DNA of 64,000 nucleotides from Marinomonas alcarazii (GTDB lineage Bacteria; Pseudomonadota; Gammaproteobacteria; Pseudomonadales; Marinomonadaceae): positions 124,001 through 188,000 of the forward strand of contig NZ_QKLW01000001.1 in NCBI RefSeq assembly GCF_003208215.1, read 5' to 3'. Below, piece by piece: positions 27,560 through 37,868 of this stretch. Each line of letters begins with the position of its first letter. Position 1 is the first letter of the stretch. A model generated the notes under the pieces. The model made no database searches. It was not told where the DNA came from and was given only the letters and a program-made list of their open reading frames with translations. A program made the position numbers and the translations under genes.

Positions 27560-29497
27560 TTAAGCCTGTTTCTGTTGTGGCTGAGCGCTGTGTCGTTCTT
27601 TCCAGTAGGATACGAGTTCCAAATAATTCGATACGATAGCGTCTATAAGTTGCTGATCGCTATAACGATTTCCTAACCATGCACGGCTTGGTTCGCTAAA
27701 AATAGATCTTCCTACAGCGAAGCCTTTACAAATATCGAATCCTGCACTGTTTGAAAAACCTTCTTTGAGCTCGTTCATTGGAGCATCTAAACCTAACATC
27801 ACTACACCACGGCAATGTTTATCATGATGATTGATAATTTCAGTAATTGCCCTCCAATTTGACTTAGACTGAGGTGGAAGTTTCCACCAATCTGGGCGCA
27901 CATCTAAGTGATAGAAGCGTTTGATCGAGTCAGTGAATAGACTGTCGTCAAAGTCCTTGTCGCGTGGCGGAATAATTTCCAGTAAGAGTTCGTGGCCAGA
28001 AGCACAGCAGGCTTTATACAACTCTACAACTTGACGTTCTTGAGCGGCACGCATTTCTATTTCATCTTGAGAGTGATAGAAAACAAGGCATTTTACGATG
28101 TGTTCTTTTGGCCAGCTTTTTAGACGTGAGCCAATACTGCGACCACCTTCTAATTCGATAGGACGAGAGCTTGGCAACTCGACAGGGCGACCAATCCAAA
28201 GACCACGACCTGTAACGGCATTTAGTGCATCTTGACCATAAGTGTCGTCGATTAATACGCCGTATTGGCTACCGCCTAGCTCGCGAGCGCCAACATCTAA
28301 TGCATCAACCAATAGGCGTTTGAGTCTTTTAATGCGAGAAGGATCTGCACCTTCTTCACGAGCCATATCAAAGAGTTGTTTACGATGATCAAAAGCAAAA
28401 ATACATAGGTCTTGCCAGTCGTACGGTAATCTTTCTGTGGTGACTCGATGTAAATGGTTGAGTTCACGATCCAAATCTGGACGTTTAATTTGTGCTGCAC
28501 GAGCTATGTAATTATCTAATTCTTCTGCACTTGGAATCGCTGGAGCACAACCATGGCGAGATACAACCAAAGCGCCACATGCATTTGCATAAGTGCAAGA
28601 TTGCTCTGCTGACTCGCCTCGAATCCAGCCTCGCAAGAAACCACTCATGAAAGCATCGCCAGCACCAAGCACGTTGAGTACATCTACGCGAACGCCAACA
28701 TGCAGTTCAAATTCATCCATAGAGTCAGGGATTGTACCTTCAAGTACTGTACAGCCTTGAGAACCAAGTTTAAGTACGATAGTGGCACTACTTAGCTCAC
28801 GGATCTTTTTCAGGGCCGTGATAGTGTCTGTGCTGCCACCTGCAATATGAACTTCTTCTTCTGTCCCAACGATAAGATCAAAATCAGCCAAAATACTTTG
28901 TAAGTGAGCAGAGACTTTTTCATTGGAAATAAAACGTGTTTCGCCATCGCCAGGGCTGGTTAATCCCCAAAGAACTGGACGGTAGTCGATGTCCAAAGCG
29001 CATTTTGTGCCCGCTTGTTTAGCGTAGGCAATAGCTTGTTTACTGGTTTCGTAAGTGCTTTCTGTAGAGAAGTGAGTGCCAGTAATAACAAGCGCTTTTG
29101 CAGAGCCAATAAAATCAGCGTCAAAGTCGTCTTTACTGACGGCCATGTCGGCACAATCATTGCGGTAGAAAATAAGTGGAAAAGTGTCTTGATCTTTAAT
29201 GCCAAGAACGACTAAAGCGGTTAAGCGTTCAGGGTCTGTGATGACATGGCTGGTATCGACACCGGCGCGGGCTAATTCTTCTTTTACGAAGCGCCCCATG
29301 TGCTCATTACCAACGCGCGTTAACATGGCGCTTTTTAAGCCAAGACGCGCTGTACCAAATGCCATGTTGCCTGATGAGCCACCAAGGTATTTTGCAAAAC
29401 TGCTAACGTCTTCTAAACGGCTGCCTATTTGCTCTGAATACATATCGACTGCTGCGCGTCCAAGACAAATAAGATCTAACGTTTTATCTTTGAGCAT
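27560..29497 (-). CDS. iolC: Bifunctional 5-dehydro-2-deoxygluconokinase / DKGP aldolase
   Basis: A 645-residue fusion. Residues 1 to about 325 are a PfkB-family kinase (LGGSSGNMAFGTARLG, NVLGAGDAFMSGFLRG) that phosphorylates 5-dehydro-2-deoxy-D-gluconate. Residues about 340-640 form a DUF2090 domain (LCIFAFDHRKQLFDMA..., VMLGLDAP, GFAVGRSIFSEP) that is thought to cleave the phosphorylated product to DHAP and malonate semialdehyde. The fused form is common in proteobacteria and fits the absence of a separate iolJ in this window. First gene of the operon, behind a promoter region with IolR-type palindromes. Confidence 0.93.
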   Translation of the reverse strand: MLKDKTLDLICLGRAAVDMYSEQIGSRLEDVSSFAKYLGGSSGNMAFGTARLGLKSAMLTRVGNEHMGRFVKEELARAGVDTSHVITDPERLTALVVLGIKDQDTFPLIFYRNDCADMAVSKDDFDADFIGSAKALVITGTHFSTESTYETSKQAIAYAKQAGTKCALDIDYRPVLWGLTSPGDGETRFISNEKVSAHLQSILADFDLIVGTEEEVHIAGGSTDTITALKKIRELSSATIVLKLGSQGCTVLEGTIPDSMDEFELHVGVRVDVLNVLGAGDAFMSGFLRGWIRGESAEQSCTYANACGALVVSRHGCAPAIPSAEELDNYIARAAQIKRPDLDRELNHLHRVTTERLPYDWQDLCIFAFDHRKQLFDMAREEGADPSRIKRLKRLLVDALDVGARELGGSQYGVLIDDTYGQDALNAVTGRGLWIGRPVELPSSRPIELEGGRSIGSRLKSWPKEHIVKCLVFYHSQDEIEMRAAQERQVVELYKACCASGHELLLEIIPPRDKDFDDSLFTDSIKRFYHLDVRPDWWKLPPQSKSNWRAITEIINHHDKHCRGVVMLGLDAPMNELKEGFSNSAGFDICKGFAVGRSIFSEPSRAWLGNRYSDQQLIDAIVSNYLELVSYWKERHSAQPQQKQA

Positions 29498-29775
29498 GGT
29501 TCTTCATCTCCCATATCAGCCGAAATGACAACAAGGTGAGTAGTACTTTGTCAAAAGTGAAGTGGCTGTTTTTTTTATTGTTAATATATCTACAATGATA
29601 TTAGAATATATATTCTATATTATCAATAGATTGGAATGAAAAAATCATAATTAGTTTTATTTTCAAAAATATTTTTAAAAAACAAAAGCTTGCATTTATT
29701 TTTTCGTGTTTATATGCTCTTTTTATGGCATATAAATGAAACATTTTTTTATTTATATGAAAAATCTGTTTTTTT
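29498..29775 (-). promoter_or_regulatory. iolC promoter region with IolR-type operators
   Basis: A 278-base, very AT-rich gap. It contains the perfect palindrome AGAATATATATTCT (29603-29616) and a weaker GGAATGAAAAAATC (29633-29646), separated as in the other operator pairs. They lie about 106-150 bases ahead of the iolC start on the minus strand. No gene is seen. Confidence 0.7.
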
Positions 29776-30621
29776 CTAAATTTTTGACAACGAATAAGTT
29801 TCTTGCCAAATGTCTTCGGCCATTTTCTTTAGTATCAAGGACTCATTCCAGCGATCTGTAATGTCTTGATTATGTTGATCTGTTATTGAATAGGGGCGTG
29901 TTCCTAATTCACAGGTGAACGACAAGGTATCACCTTGATTGGCACGTTGTTGCCAATTAGCGAAGCCCCATTTCCATAAATCATAAAAAGCATCGACCCA
30001 GAGTTTGTGCTGAGGAAAGCTGATAGGGATTTGCACCTGCTCGCGATTGGCAACTCTGCCATGGTAGGCATGGCAGTGAGACATAATGATTTGCAAGTGT
30101 TTGATATCTTCACTGGCGTCTTCATCGAGTGGTATTTCATGCCCTGCAACATAATGAGAGAGGTCACCTAGCAACTTCAGATTGGGCATTTCTGCTAATA
30201 TTTCTAGAGTGAAAAGTAAGTCATTCGTAAGTCGGTAGCGGTGAGTTTCAACTAATACAGGTGTGTCAATTTGTTCTGCTAAGCGCTGCCAGCCTTCTAA
30301 CAGCTGAATCGCTTCTTTCATATTGCGAGTACGGATATTGGGCTGGATGGTGATGTGATGGGGCTTATAACGAGCGGCTAATTCAATGGTGGGTTTTAGT
30401 TCATCAATGTTAGCTGGAAAACATTGCCCTTCCATGGTTAATCCATGTGCTTTTAGTTCAGTCATCAAAGGTGCGACTTTTTTAGCTTCCATCATATGGT
30501 CTGTTACACCATGGAATCCATGTTGAGCAATGCGAGTCACTGCGTCAGGCATAGGCAGAGTTTTACCGTTAGGTAATATGTTTTCCATTGCCCACATGGA
30601 CTGCAAAATAATTAAATTCAT
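29776..30621 (-). CDS. TIM-barrel sugar isomerase/epimerase-like protein
   Basis: A 281-residue protein of the xylose-isomerase-like TIM-barrel superfamily (the group that includes IolE, IolH and IolI). Candidate metal ligands are in LVETHRYRLTNDL (Glu), LLGDLSHYV (Asp/His), IIMSHCHAYHGR (His) and FTCELGTRPY (Glu). It is the last gene of the mocDEF-like operon, ten bases after the reductase gene, so it probably handles a product of that system. I cannot name its substrate. Confidence 0.7.
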   Translation of the reverse strand: MNLIILQSMWAMENILPNGKTLPMPDAVTRIAQHGFHGVTDHMMEAKKVAPLMTELKAHGLTMEGQCFPANIDELKPTIELAARYKPHHITIQPNIRTRNMKEAIQLLEGWQRLAEQIDTPVLVETHRYRLTNDLLFTLEILAEMPNLKLLGDLSHYVAGHEIPLDEDASEDIKHLQIIMSHCHAYHGRVANREQVQIPISFPQHKLWVDAFYDLWKWGFANWQQRANQGDTLSFTCELGTRPYSITDQHNQDITDRWNESLILKKMAEDIWQETYSLSKI

Positions 30622-30631
30622 TGATAGCCTG

Positions 30632-31867
30632 CTACTTTTTCAAAAGGTCTTTAAGTTTGAAGGACGGATCTGCTAACTTTTCTATTGATACTGTTTTTCT
30701 TTGGTTAATAAGGCGTTCAGAAAGTTTTATGTCTTTGGCTATTTGGTTTCCGACACCGATACCGCAAGCGGATAAAAGCTGATTTTCGTCGTTTACTTCA
30801 AAATGTAGGCAAGATGAGGTGCCTAATGTGCGAGTAACTGGATGCGCTGCGCCCTCAGGCAATCCCACCATTTGTAAGCCTAAATCGTATTGATCAGACC
30901 AGAACCAAGGTGCAAGATCATAAACAGTGTTATTACCTAACATATTCTGCGCCGCAATGGCGGCTTGTTCTTGGGCACAACGCCAAGACTCTAGACGAAC
31001 TCTCTGCTGAGTAAGGGCATAAGGAAAGGAACACACATCACCAGCGGCATAAATATCTTTGTGTGAGGTTTGCATATGAGTATCCACTTTGATGCCGTTT
31101 TCAATGGCCAGTCCTGCTTGCTGTGCAAGATTGACGTTGGGAATCGAACCGATGCCGACCACAAGCCAGTCGGCCTCTATCTGCTTTCCTGACGTTAGTT
31201 TAATGTGTGCTTGATGATCAAAAGTGACATTTTCAATAGACGAATTAAGCTTAATTTCGGTACCGTTTTGATGGTGCGCTTTGTGCAGTATTCGAGCAAC
31301 CGCTTCAGGTACTGCTCTTTGTAGAATTCGTGGCTGAGTCTCGAGTACAGTGACCTTTATTTGTTGTGCTCGAAGGCTAGCTGCTAGCTCTAAACCAATA
31401 AAACCTGCGCCAATTAGAACGACTTTTTGTCCTGCTAATACCTTGCTACGTATGCGTTGGCAGTCGCTTGCGGTTCGTAAAGTAAACACGAAGTGCTCAA
31501 GATCCTCTTCAGAGGTATTGGCGAATGATAGGGTGCGTGCAGATGCCCCAGTGGCTATGAGTAACTTACCGAACATTAATTTTTTGTGATTAGATAAGGT
31601 TACCTGCTTAGCTTGAGCGTCAATGGACGCAACAAACACACCTGTTATAAACTGAATGTGTTTCTCTGCAAGCTGAGCTTTTGTCACAATGCTTTTAGGT
31701 TCGAATAACGCGTCGGTTAATCCCGTTTTTGACAGAGGTGGACGTTCATATGGATCGCCTTTTTCGGTTTCAACTATGGTGATTGGAACATTTGAGTCTA
31801 ATTCGCGCAACGTAATTGCGGCTCGGACACCAGCTTCTCCCGCCCCGATGATTAACATTGAGTTCAT
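30632..31867 (-). CDS. FAD-dependent ferredoxin reductase, MocF-like
   Basis: A 411-residue reductase of the rubredoxin/ferredoxin reductase group that supplies electrons to oxygenases. It has an N-terminal FAD motif (IIGAGEAGVRAAITLRE), YERPPLSK, the NAD-binding VVLIGAGFIGLELAASLR, and the FAD-closing YAAGDVCSF. The following C-terminal domain has the WFWSDQYDLGLQMVG motif of this group. It is encoded 26 bases after a Rieske ferredoxin and downstream of a desaturase-like oxygenase, a three-component set like rhizobial MocD-MocE-MocF, which removes the methyl group of 3-O-methyl-scyllo-inosamine. Confidence 0.85.
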   Translation of the reverse strand: MNSMLIIGAGEAGVRAAITLRELDSNVPITIVETEKGDPYERPPLSKTGLTDALFEPKSIVTKAQLAEKHIQFITGVFVASIDAQAKQVTLSNHKKLMFGKLLIATGASARTLSFANTSEEDLEHFVFTLRTASDCQRIRSKVLAGQKVVLIGAGFIGLELAASLRAQQIKVTVLETQPRILQRAVPEAVARILHKAHHQNGTEIKLNSSIENVTFDHQAHIKLTSGKQIEADWLVVGIGSIPNVNLAQQAGLAIENGIKVDTHMQTSHKDIYAAGDVCSFPYALTQQRVRLESWRCAQEQAAIAAQNMLGNNTVYDLAPWFWSDQYDLGLQMVGLPEGAAHPVTRTLGTSSCLHFEVNDENQLLSACGIGVGNQIAKDIKLSERLINQRKTVSIEKLADPSFKLKDLLKK

Positions 31868-31893
31868 GGAATATTTACCTTTAGGCAGTGTAA

Positions 31894-32214
31894 TTATAGG
31901 TTTTGTAGTTCAAGATAAATAACGTCATTTTCAACCTTGGTAGGAAAGGTTTTCAGGTGTTCGCAAACAGGGGCACCTAATGCCTTGCCGCTTTTGTAAT
32001 TGAAACGGCCATTGTGCTTAGGGCATTCGATGATGTCATCCATGACCAAACCATCTGCAAGGTGAATACGCTCATGAGTACACAAACCACTGGTAGCAAA
32101 AACCTCGCCTTTTGGGCAACGATAAATAGCAAAGGTTTGTTCACTGTGGTTAAAAGGCATGACGTCTTCTTCGTCGATGTCATCCAAAGGGCATACTTCA
32201 ATCCAGTTAGACAT
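31894..32214 (-). CDS. Rieske [2Fe-2S] ferredoxin, MocE-like
   Basis: A 106-residue soluble Rieske-type ferredoxin. The cluster ligands are C45-x-H47 in CTHERIH and C64-x-x-H67 in CPKHNGRF. The family passes electrons from a flavoprotein reductase to a terminal oxygenase. GGGAG precedes the ATG. Its position between the reductase and the desaturase-like gene makes the partners clear. The HNGRF form of the second motif is typical of ferredoxins rather than of oxygenase alpha subunits. Confidence 0.88.
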   Translation of the reverse strand: MSNWIEVCPLDDIDEEDVMPFNHSEQTFAIYRCPKGEVFATSGLCTHERIHLADGLVMDDIIECPKHNGRFNYKSGKALGAPVCEHLKTFPTKVENDVIYLELQNL

Positions 32215-32299
32215 AATGTTCTCCCGTTTTTTAATTGCTTTTTAATGGAATAATTAGGCGTTTTTTTAGTATTGAGTCGGCTGATGCATTAAGCATGCA

Positions 32300-33346
32300 T
32301 CATGATTCGTAGCCATTAGGGACTTCCCGTTTCACGTAATAGCCTGGATCCTTGCGTTGTCGCCACATCGCGGCAACTACTTCTTTTAATGCGCTCCAAG
32401 TGCTTGGGTAAACGGGTGGGCAGTCTTCTTTCATCAATTTGTGAAGTTGGGGGAGTTGATGGTAGGGCACCATTGGAAACATATGGTGCTCGATGTGGTA
32501 ATTCATATTCCAATAGAGGAAGCGTAGCACTGGGGGCATGTAAATTGTGCGGCAATTTTGGCGATGATCTAAGACATTTTCGGCCAATCCAGCGTGTTGG
32601 GTTAAGCCAAATATATAGGCTAACCATACACCAGCCATCGCAGGTAATGGGCCAATCATCATGGCAAAGTACCAAGAGCGAAAGTACAACGCTGTCGCAA
32701 TGACAACTACGTATAGAATCAGCATGAGACGCGCAGTTTGAAATATAGACTTATATTCAGAGGCCGGAACAAAACTGTTCTCATCGGTAGATAGTCGGCC
32801 TAACGCATGACGAGTTAAGCTTTTTAATGTTTCCCATGTTTGTGGAAGACCAAATAGGGCAAGAATATGACGTAATACACGCGTTGGGCGACGCCCCATA
32901 ATTTCATAATCACGTCCAACCACAATAGTGTCTGTATGATGGCGGGCATGGCTCCATTTCCAAATTTTGGGCTCGCGAATTACCATAAAGCTCGCAATAT
33001 AATAGACAAGATTATTCATCCAAGGGGTTTTGAATGCTGTGCCATGACTACATTCGTGCCAACGAGAATCTGAGGCTGTCCCATAGAGTAACGCATAGAT
33101 AAAAAACAAAGGAGCCACCCACCAAGTTCCCCAGGCGAAATTTATCATCCCTGCGAAAACAAAAAGCGCAATAAACCAAATTGAGGTATCGCGAACCGCA
33201 GGCGCATCCGAACGCTTCATCAAAGCTTTCATGGTTTTTCTTGGAATGTCTGTTTGATACCAGGTGGCAGACACGAGACCTTGTTGCTGTGCTTTTTGGC
33301 ACGCATCGCCCGTCAAACTGTAGTCATAAGTTACTCTGGTTGGCAT
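32300..33346 (-). CDS. Membrane di-iron oxygenase, MocD-like (fatty acid desaturase family)
   Basis: A 348-residue membrane protein with hydrophobic segments around 55-92, 112-122, 205-222 and 228-248 and the three His boxes of di-iron desaturases/hydroxylases: HECSH (97-101), HARHH (133-137) and HIEHH (284-288), plus a further QHAGLAEN. Start 33346 is set by GGAG seven bases upstream of MPTRV. Alone it could be a lipid desaturase, but together with the Rieske ferredoxin and reductase, inside an inositol region, the better match is MocD, the O-demethylating component of rhizopine metabolism. I infer an O-methyl-inositol as substrate. Confidence 0.75.
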   Translation of the reverse strand: MPTRVTYDYSLTGDACQKAQQQGLVSATWYQTDIPRKTMKALMKRSDAPAVRDTSIWFIALFVFAGMINFAWGTWWVAPLFFIYALLYGTASDSRWHECSHGTAFKTPWMNNLVYYIASFMVIREPKIWKWSHARHHTDTIVVGRDYEIMGRRPTRVLRHILALFGLPQTWETLKSLTRHALGRLSTDENSFVPASEYKSIFQTARLMLILYVVVIATALYFRSWYFAMMIGPLPAMAGVWLAYIFGLTQHAGLAENVLDHRQNCRTIYMPPVLRFLYWNMNYHIEHHMFPMVPYHQLPQLHKLMKEDCPPVYPSTWSALKEVVAAMWRQRKDPGYYVKREVPNGYES

Positions 33347-33382
33347 ATGGAGCTCCATAAGTAATATCAGGTTTGCATTAAG

Positions 33383-33398
33383 CAACTGATATCAGTTG
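33383..33398. promoter_or_regulatory. Perfect 16-bp palindrome upstream of the mocD-like gene
   Basis: CAACTGATATCAGTTG is a perfect palindrome 37 bases before the mocD-like start codon, followed by an A/T run. It differs from the IolR-type motif, so the demethylase operon probably has its own regulator. Confidence 0.6.
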
Positions 33399-33599
33399 TT
33401 ATTTTTTTTTGGCTATAAGGTGATATTGAGTGCGGCATCACGCTTATCTTATGGTTTTATTGTGCGCCACTTATAATGTGTTGGTACATGACTGGGATTT
33501 TGAAATAGATATCTAGGATCACATAGAGTGCTAATTTTACGATGCGATTCGCTTTATCAATGCAGCGTTAGAGGAATTCAAATTTACTTACTTATAAGG

Positions 33600-34409
33600 T
33601 TATTCAGTTTTAGCTTGGCGATACTGGCTGGGCGATAGCTGATGCCGAAGCTTAAACAGACGTGAAAAGTGAAAGGGAGAGGCAAAGCCGCATTGTTCTG
33701 CAATCACTGAGATGGGTAGGCTAGTGTGACGCAGCAAGCCTTCAGAACGGTCTAGCCGAAATTGCCAAAGGTAGCGCATAGGTGTCATGTGAAAGCTGGC
33801 TTTGAACTGGTTGATCAAATGATTAATTGAACAATAAGAAGCAGAGGCTAGATCTTCAAGTTGAATGTTAGTTGAGAAATTCTGTTGTATATAGTGAATT
33901 GCACATCTGACTACACGTGAGGTGGGATGAGGGCGAGCACTTTTGTCTAAGTAAGCAATTTCTTGATAATATTGTAATAAGGTTTCGCCCAGTCGATATA
34001 AAATCGTCTGATTATTAACTGTTTGTGTATTTGTGATACTTAACCCTAACTCCACTAATTGCTCAATCTCTTGGGTTACAGGTAAAATACAAGGTAAGGA
34101 CGCTAAGTGCTCGATAAGTTCATCAGGACATTCGTGAAAATCTAATTGGCACCAAGAATGTTCTGTTTGCTGTTCGCTATGAAAAATAAACAGTTCTTCT
34201 TTTTTTGGAAGTTGCATCGCCATATGACCTGGCATTAGAGAGTATTGCTTCCCATCAACAACAATGTCTATTTTGCCTGTTAGTACATATACAAACTCTA
34301 CACCTCGTTGAATGCGAGGTCCTAAAGTGCTTTTTGCTGGGTGTTTGACAAAACCAAAATAGACTTCGCGCACGCTAGGGATAAGAGATAAATCTGGTTG
34401 AGTCACCAT
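33600..34409 (-). CDS. AraC-family transcriptional regulator
   Basis: A 269-residue regulator: N-terminal cupin-like effector domain (about 1-150; GVEFVYVLTGKIDIVVDGK, LMPGHMAMQLP) and C-terminal AraC DNA-binding domain (about 170-266; IQLEDLASASYCSINHLINQFK and ISVIAEQCGFASPFHFSRLFK). It lies just upstream of, and in line with, the mocDEF-like operon and is a good candidate for its activator, sensing a sugar or cyclitol. The gene on its other side is separated by a terminator. Confidence 0.88.
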   Translation of the reverse strand: MVTQPDLSLIPSVREVYFGFVKHPAKSTLGPRIQRGVEFVYVLTGKIDIVVDGKQYSLMPGHMAMQLPKKEELFIFHSEQQTEHSWCQLDFHECPDELIEHLASLPCILPVTQEIEQLVELGLSITNTQTVNNQTILYRLGETLLQYYQEIAYLDKSARPHPTSRVVRCAIHYIQQNFSTNIQLEDLASASYCSINHLINQFKASFHMTPMRYLWQFRLDRSEGLLRHTSLPISVIAEQCGFASPFHFSRLFKLRHQLSPSQYRQAKTE

Positions 34410-34458
34410 AATTCAGCCTCTTATAGATGATCTGTCAAACAATTTTTGTATCATGAGG

Positions 34459-34488
34459 AAAAGTCGCCACGCTTATTTGCGTGGCGAC
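34459..34488 (-). terminator. Terminator of the iolG operon
   Basis: GTCGCCACGC (34463-34472) pairs perfectly with GCGTGGCGAC (34479-34488). On the minus strand it is followed by TTTT, ending the iolG-containing operon before the AraC gene. Confidence 0.85.
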
Positions 34489-34501
34489 ACAAGCCTAATT
34501 A

Positions 34502-35551
<1,050 letters not shown>

Positions 35552-35564
35552 TTATAGGTGTCTA

Positions 35565-36461
35565 TTACTTCCAATACTTGTCGACGTAGCGTTGGATTTC
35601 ATCGCGCATAAAGCGAGAGGATTGTTCTGCTCTTTCATCCCAAGCAAAGACACAGCTAGACAACACGCCATCAAACCCAATTTCGTGTAGTGTCTTAAAG
35701 AAAGTATCCCAGTCGACTTCGCCTTCGCCCATATCTAAATGCTGATGTACTCGAGCATTAGAGCCTGGCGGATTGACGATGTAACGTAATTGTGAGGAGC
35801 CTTTATGGTTGTAAGTATCTGCTACACGAGCGTGTTGCAAGATGCCCTTTGTTGAGCGAATTGTCTCTGCCAAGTCATCTCCGTAATAAAACGAGTGAGG
35901 TGCAATGTATGAACACTGGACTGCAGGCGAATTAATAGTTTTGATAATATCGATAGCAGGAGCCATCTCTTCCACCCAGTCTTCTGGGTGAGGCTCCACA
36001 CACAAGGTTAAACCTTCTTTTTCTAGCAGAGGGACAAGCACATCCATAGAGCGCCAAAATGCATTTTCACAAGCTTCTGGTGTGTGAATACCCTGACGGT
36101 CAGCATTGGAGCGTTCGGGAGATCCGCCACGACCAAATTCAGAAATTAGTAACGGATTATCCAGTTCAACGGCAATTTCTATGGTTCTTTTCCAGTTATC
36201 CATAGCCATTTTCCATTCGTCTTCGTATGGGCTGGACCAACGATACATGGGTTGGATAGTGGACAAAGAAACGTCATGATCTTTCATGGCTTTTTTAAAG
36301 TTTTGCAAACGTTCAGGATAGACGCGTGGGCGCGTCCACCACTGTAAGAAATCTGCTCGAGGCGACAGTTCGATGTGGTCGTAGCCCATTTCTTTCGTCG
36401 CTCGGCACAAATCTTCTAAAGAAAGGTGACGGTGCATATAGGGATCGAGTGCTATCTTCAT
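35565..36461 (-). CDS. IolH-like TIM-barrel protein
   Basis: A 298-residue xylose-isomerase-like TIM-barrel protein whose start, MKIALDPYMHRHLSLEDLC..MGYDHIELSPR, resembles IolH of inositol operons. Possible metal ligands are in LCVEPHPEDW (Glu), VQCSYIAPHSFY, HARVADTYNHKG (Asp/His) and the C-terminal region. IolH proteins have no firmly assigned reaction. It lies between the IolI-like gene and iolG in one operon facing the inositol transporter. Confidence 0.78.
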   Translation of the reverse strand: MKIALDPYMHRHLSLEDLCRATKEMGYDHIELSPRADFLQWWTRPRVYPERLQNFKKAMKDHDVSLSTIQPMYRWSSPYEDEWKMAMDNWKRTIEIAVELDNPLLISEFGRGGSPERSNADRQGIHTPEACENAFWRSMDVLVPLLEKEGLTLCVEPHPEDWVEEMAPAIDIIKTINSPAVQCSYIAPHSFYYGDDLAETIRSTKGILQHARVADTYNHKGSSQLRYIVNPPGSNARVHQHLDMGEGEVDWDTFFKTLHEIGFDGVLSSCVFAWDERAEQSSRFMRDEIQRYVDKYWK

Positions 36462-36514
36462 GTTAAAACCTACTTTTTATTTTTAATTTTTTCTCAATTA
36501 GGACAATAAAAGGT

Positions 36515-37321
36515 CTAGTTTGTCAGTGCTTTATTGACGTAATCGATACTATCTTGGACTGCCTGTTTTGGATTCTCTACATTCCAGACTTTCTTAGAAA
36601 ATGGTTCAAATGAGACTGGGCCATTATAGCCAGCTGCAAGTAGGGTACGAAGCTGCCCAACGTTATCTAGTCGATCATTTGGCCCGACTAAAACACGGTC
36701 ACCATCAAGCATGTCGTTAAAGGTAATGCTATCTTCTAATCCTGATATGTGAACTAAACCTGTACGTTCTGGGAAGAATTCATCTTCACCTGCTCCTTTG
36801 TGGTGGAAGGTGTCATGAACCAAAGAAAAGAGGTCCTGTTTACCAACTGCGTCAATCGCTTCGAGGGCAACTCTTTTAGAGCGCAGTGAGGAAATAGGGA
36901 AGCCTAGTGGCTCAACAAATCCTTTAAGGTTAAATTCTTCTAAGATTTTTGCCAGTTCCGATAAGGCGTATTTAAGGTCCTCAAAGCTGACCTCATTGCC
37001 ATCATTTAAAGGGCAAACAACTAATCCTTCTGCATTGGCTGCTTTTGCAAGCTCTGCCATTTCTCTAGCCTGCTGAGCGCGTTCGTCATTCCAAACGTTA
37101 AATGGGTAGAGTGCATTAATGGATAACACTTTGATATTGAGCTCACCGGCCAGCTTTCCTGCCATTTTTGCAGAGGCTAGGTCTGTTAGGCTGTTATCGC
37201 CAACATCGTTGCGAAATTCGACTGTTTGAGCTTTAAGTTGAGACGAAAGGGTTAGGAAATCTTTAAGGGAATAAGAAGGACAAACCATATGGTTTAAGCC
37301 AAATTTAGGTAGCGTAGACAT
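36515..37321 (-). CDS. IolI-like inosose isomerase
   Basis: A 268-residue TIM-barrel protein related to Bacillus IolI, which interconverts 2-keto-myo-inositol and 1-keto-D-chiro-inositol. Seen: VEFRNDVGDN near the N-terminus, GFVEPLGFP (Glu), LVHDTFHHKGAG (Asp/His), LVHISGLED (His) and VSFEPFSK (Glu), the expected metal-ligand pattern. If the assignment is right it lets D-chiro-inositol, and its methyl ether pinitol after demethylation, enter the main pathway. First gene of the operon with IolH- and IolG-type genes, under a divergent operator region. Confidence 0.75.
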   Translation of the reverse strand: MSTLPKFGLNHMVCPSYSLKDFLTLSSQLKAQTVEFRNDVGDNSLTDLASAKMAGKLAGELNIKVLSINALYPFNVWNDERAQQAREMAELAKAANAEGLVVCPLNDGNEVSFEDLKYALSELAKILEEFNLKGFVEPLGFPISSLRSKRVALEAIDAVGKQDLFSLVHDTFHHKGAGEDEFFPERTGLVHISGLEDSITFNDMLDGDRVLVGPNDRLDNVGQLRTLLAAGYNGPVSFEPFSKKVWNVENPKQAVQDSIDYVNKALTN

Positions 37322-37868
37322 GTAATAATACCTTTATTAAGTGTCGCTTATCATCAGCCCTATTGAGGTGAAGAATACGCGAAAGTGGTTTTTTAGAATT
37401 ATTTTTCTATTCGCATAGTACAGCTGAGAAAAAAAAATCGTCAATCAAGTTTGTAGAAAACCACTCACAATCTATCAAAACACATCATTTTTATGTTAAT
37501 TCATCAAAATGGTTCGAATACGCCTTCTAAATGCGCCTTCTATCGATGTAGACTAATTTCGTGAATCATAGAGTTCAGGTGGAAGTTAATGTTGGTAAAA
37601 AATACCCTCAAATTTTCCTATCAAATTAAATCAAAATTTAAGCTTGACAAAGCACATCACATGAAGCAAATTGGAATATATATTCCATGATTGTCTATTA
37701 TGGAATATATATATTCGAATCGCTTGTGTTAATTAAATATAAGCAAGTCGGATGTTTAGAGGTGGATGGTCAACTATGAGTTTTTTGGCTTGATCTCTAA
37801 GCGCGTTTTACCGGAAAAAATAAAAACAACTAGAGCGTATCAGCGCTCGCTTTCGAGGAAATCGCATA
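37322..37868. promoter_or_regulatory. Divergent promoter region of iol operons with two strong operators
   Basis: A 547-base gap between divergent operons. It holds the perfect GGAA-N6-TTCC palindrome GGAATATATATTCC (37673-37686) and a second GGAATATATATATTC (37702-37716), 29 bases apart from start to start. TTGACA at 37644-37649 is a possible -35. A ribosome site (GAGGAAA) precedes the transporter gene. No gene is seen in the rest. Confidence 0.75.
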
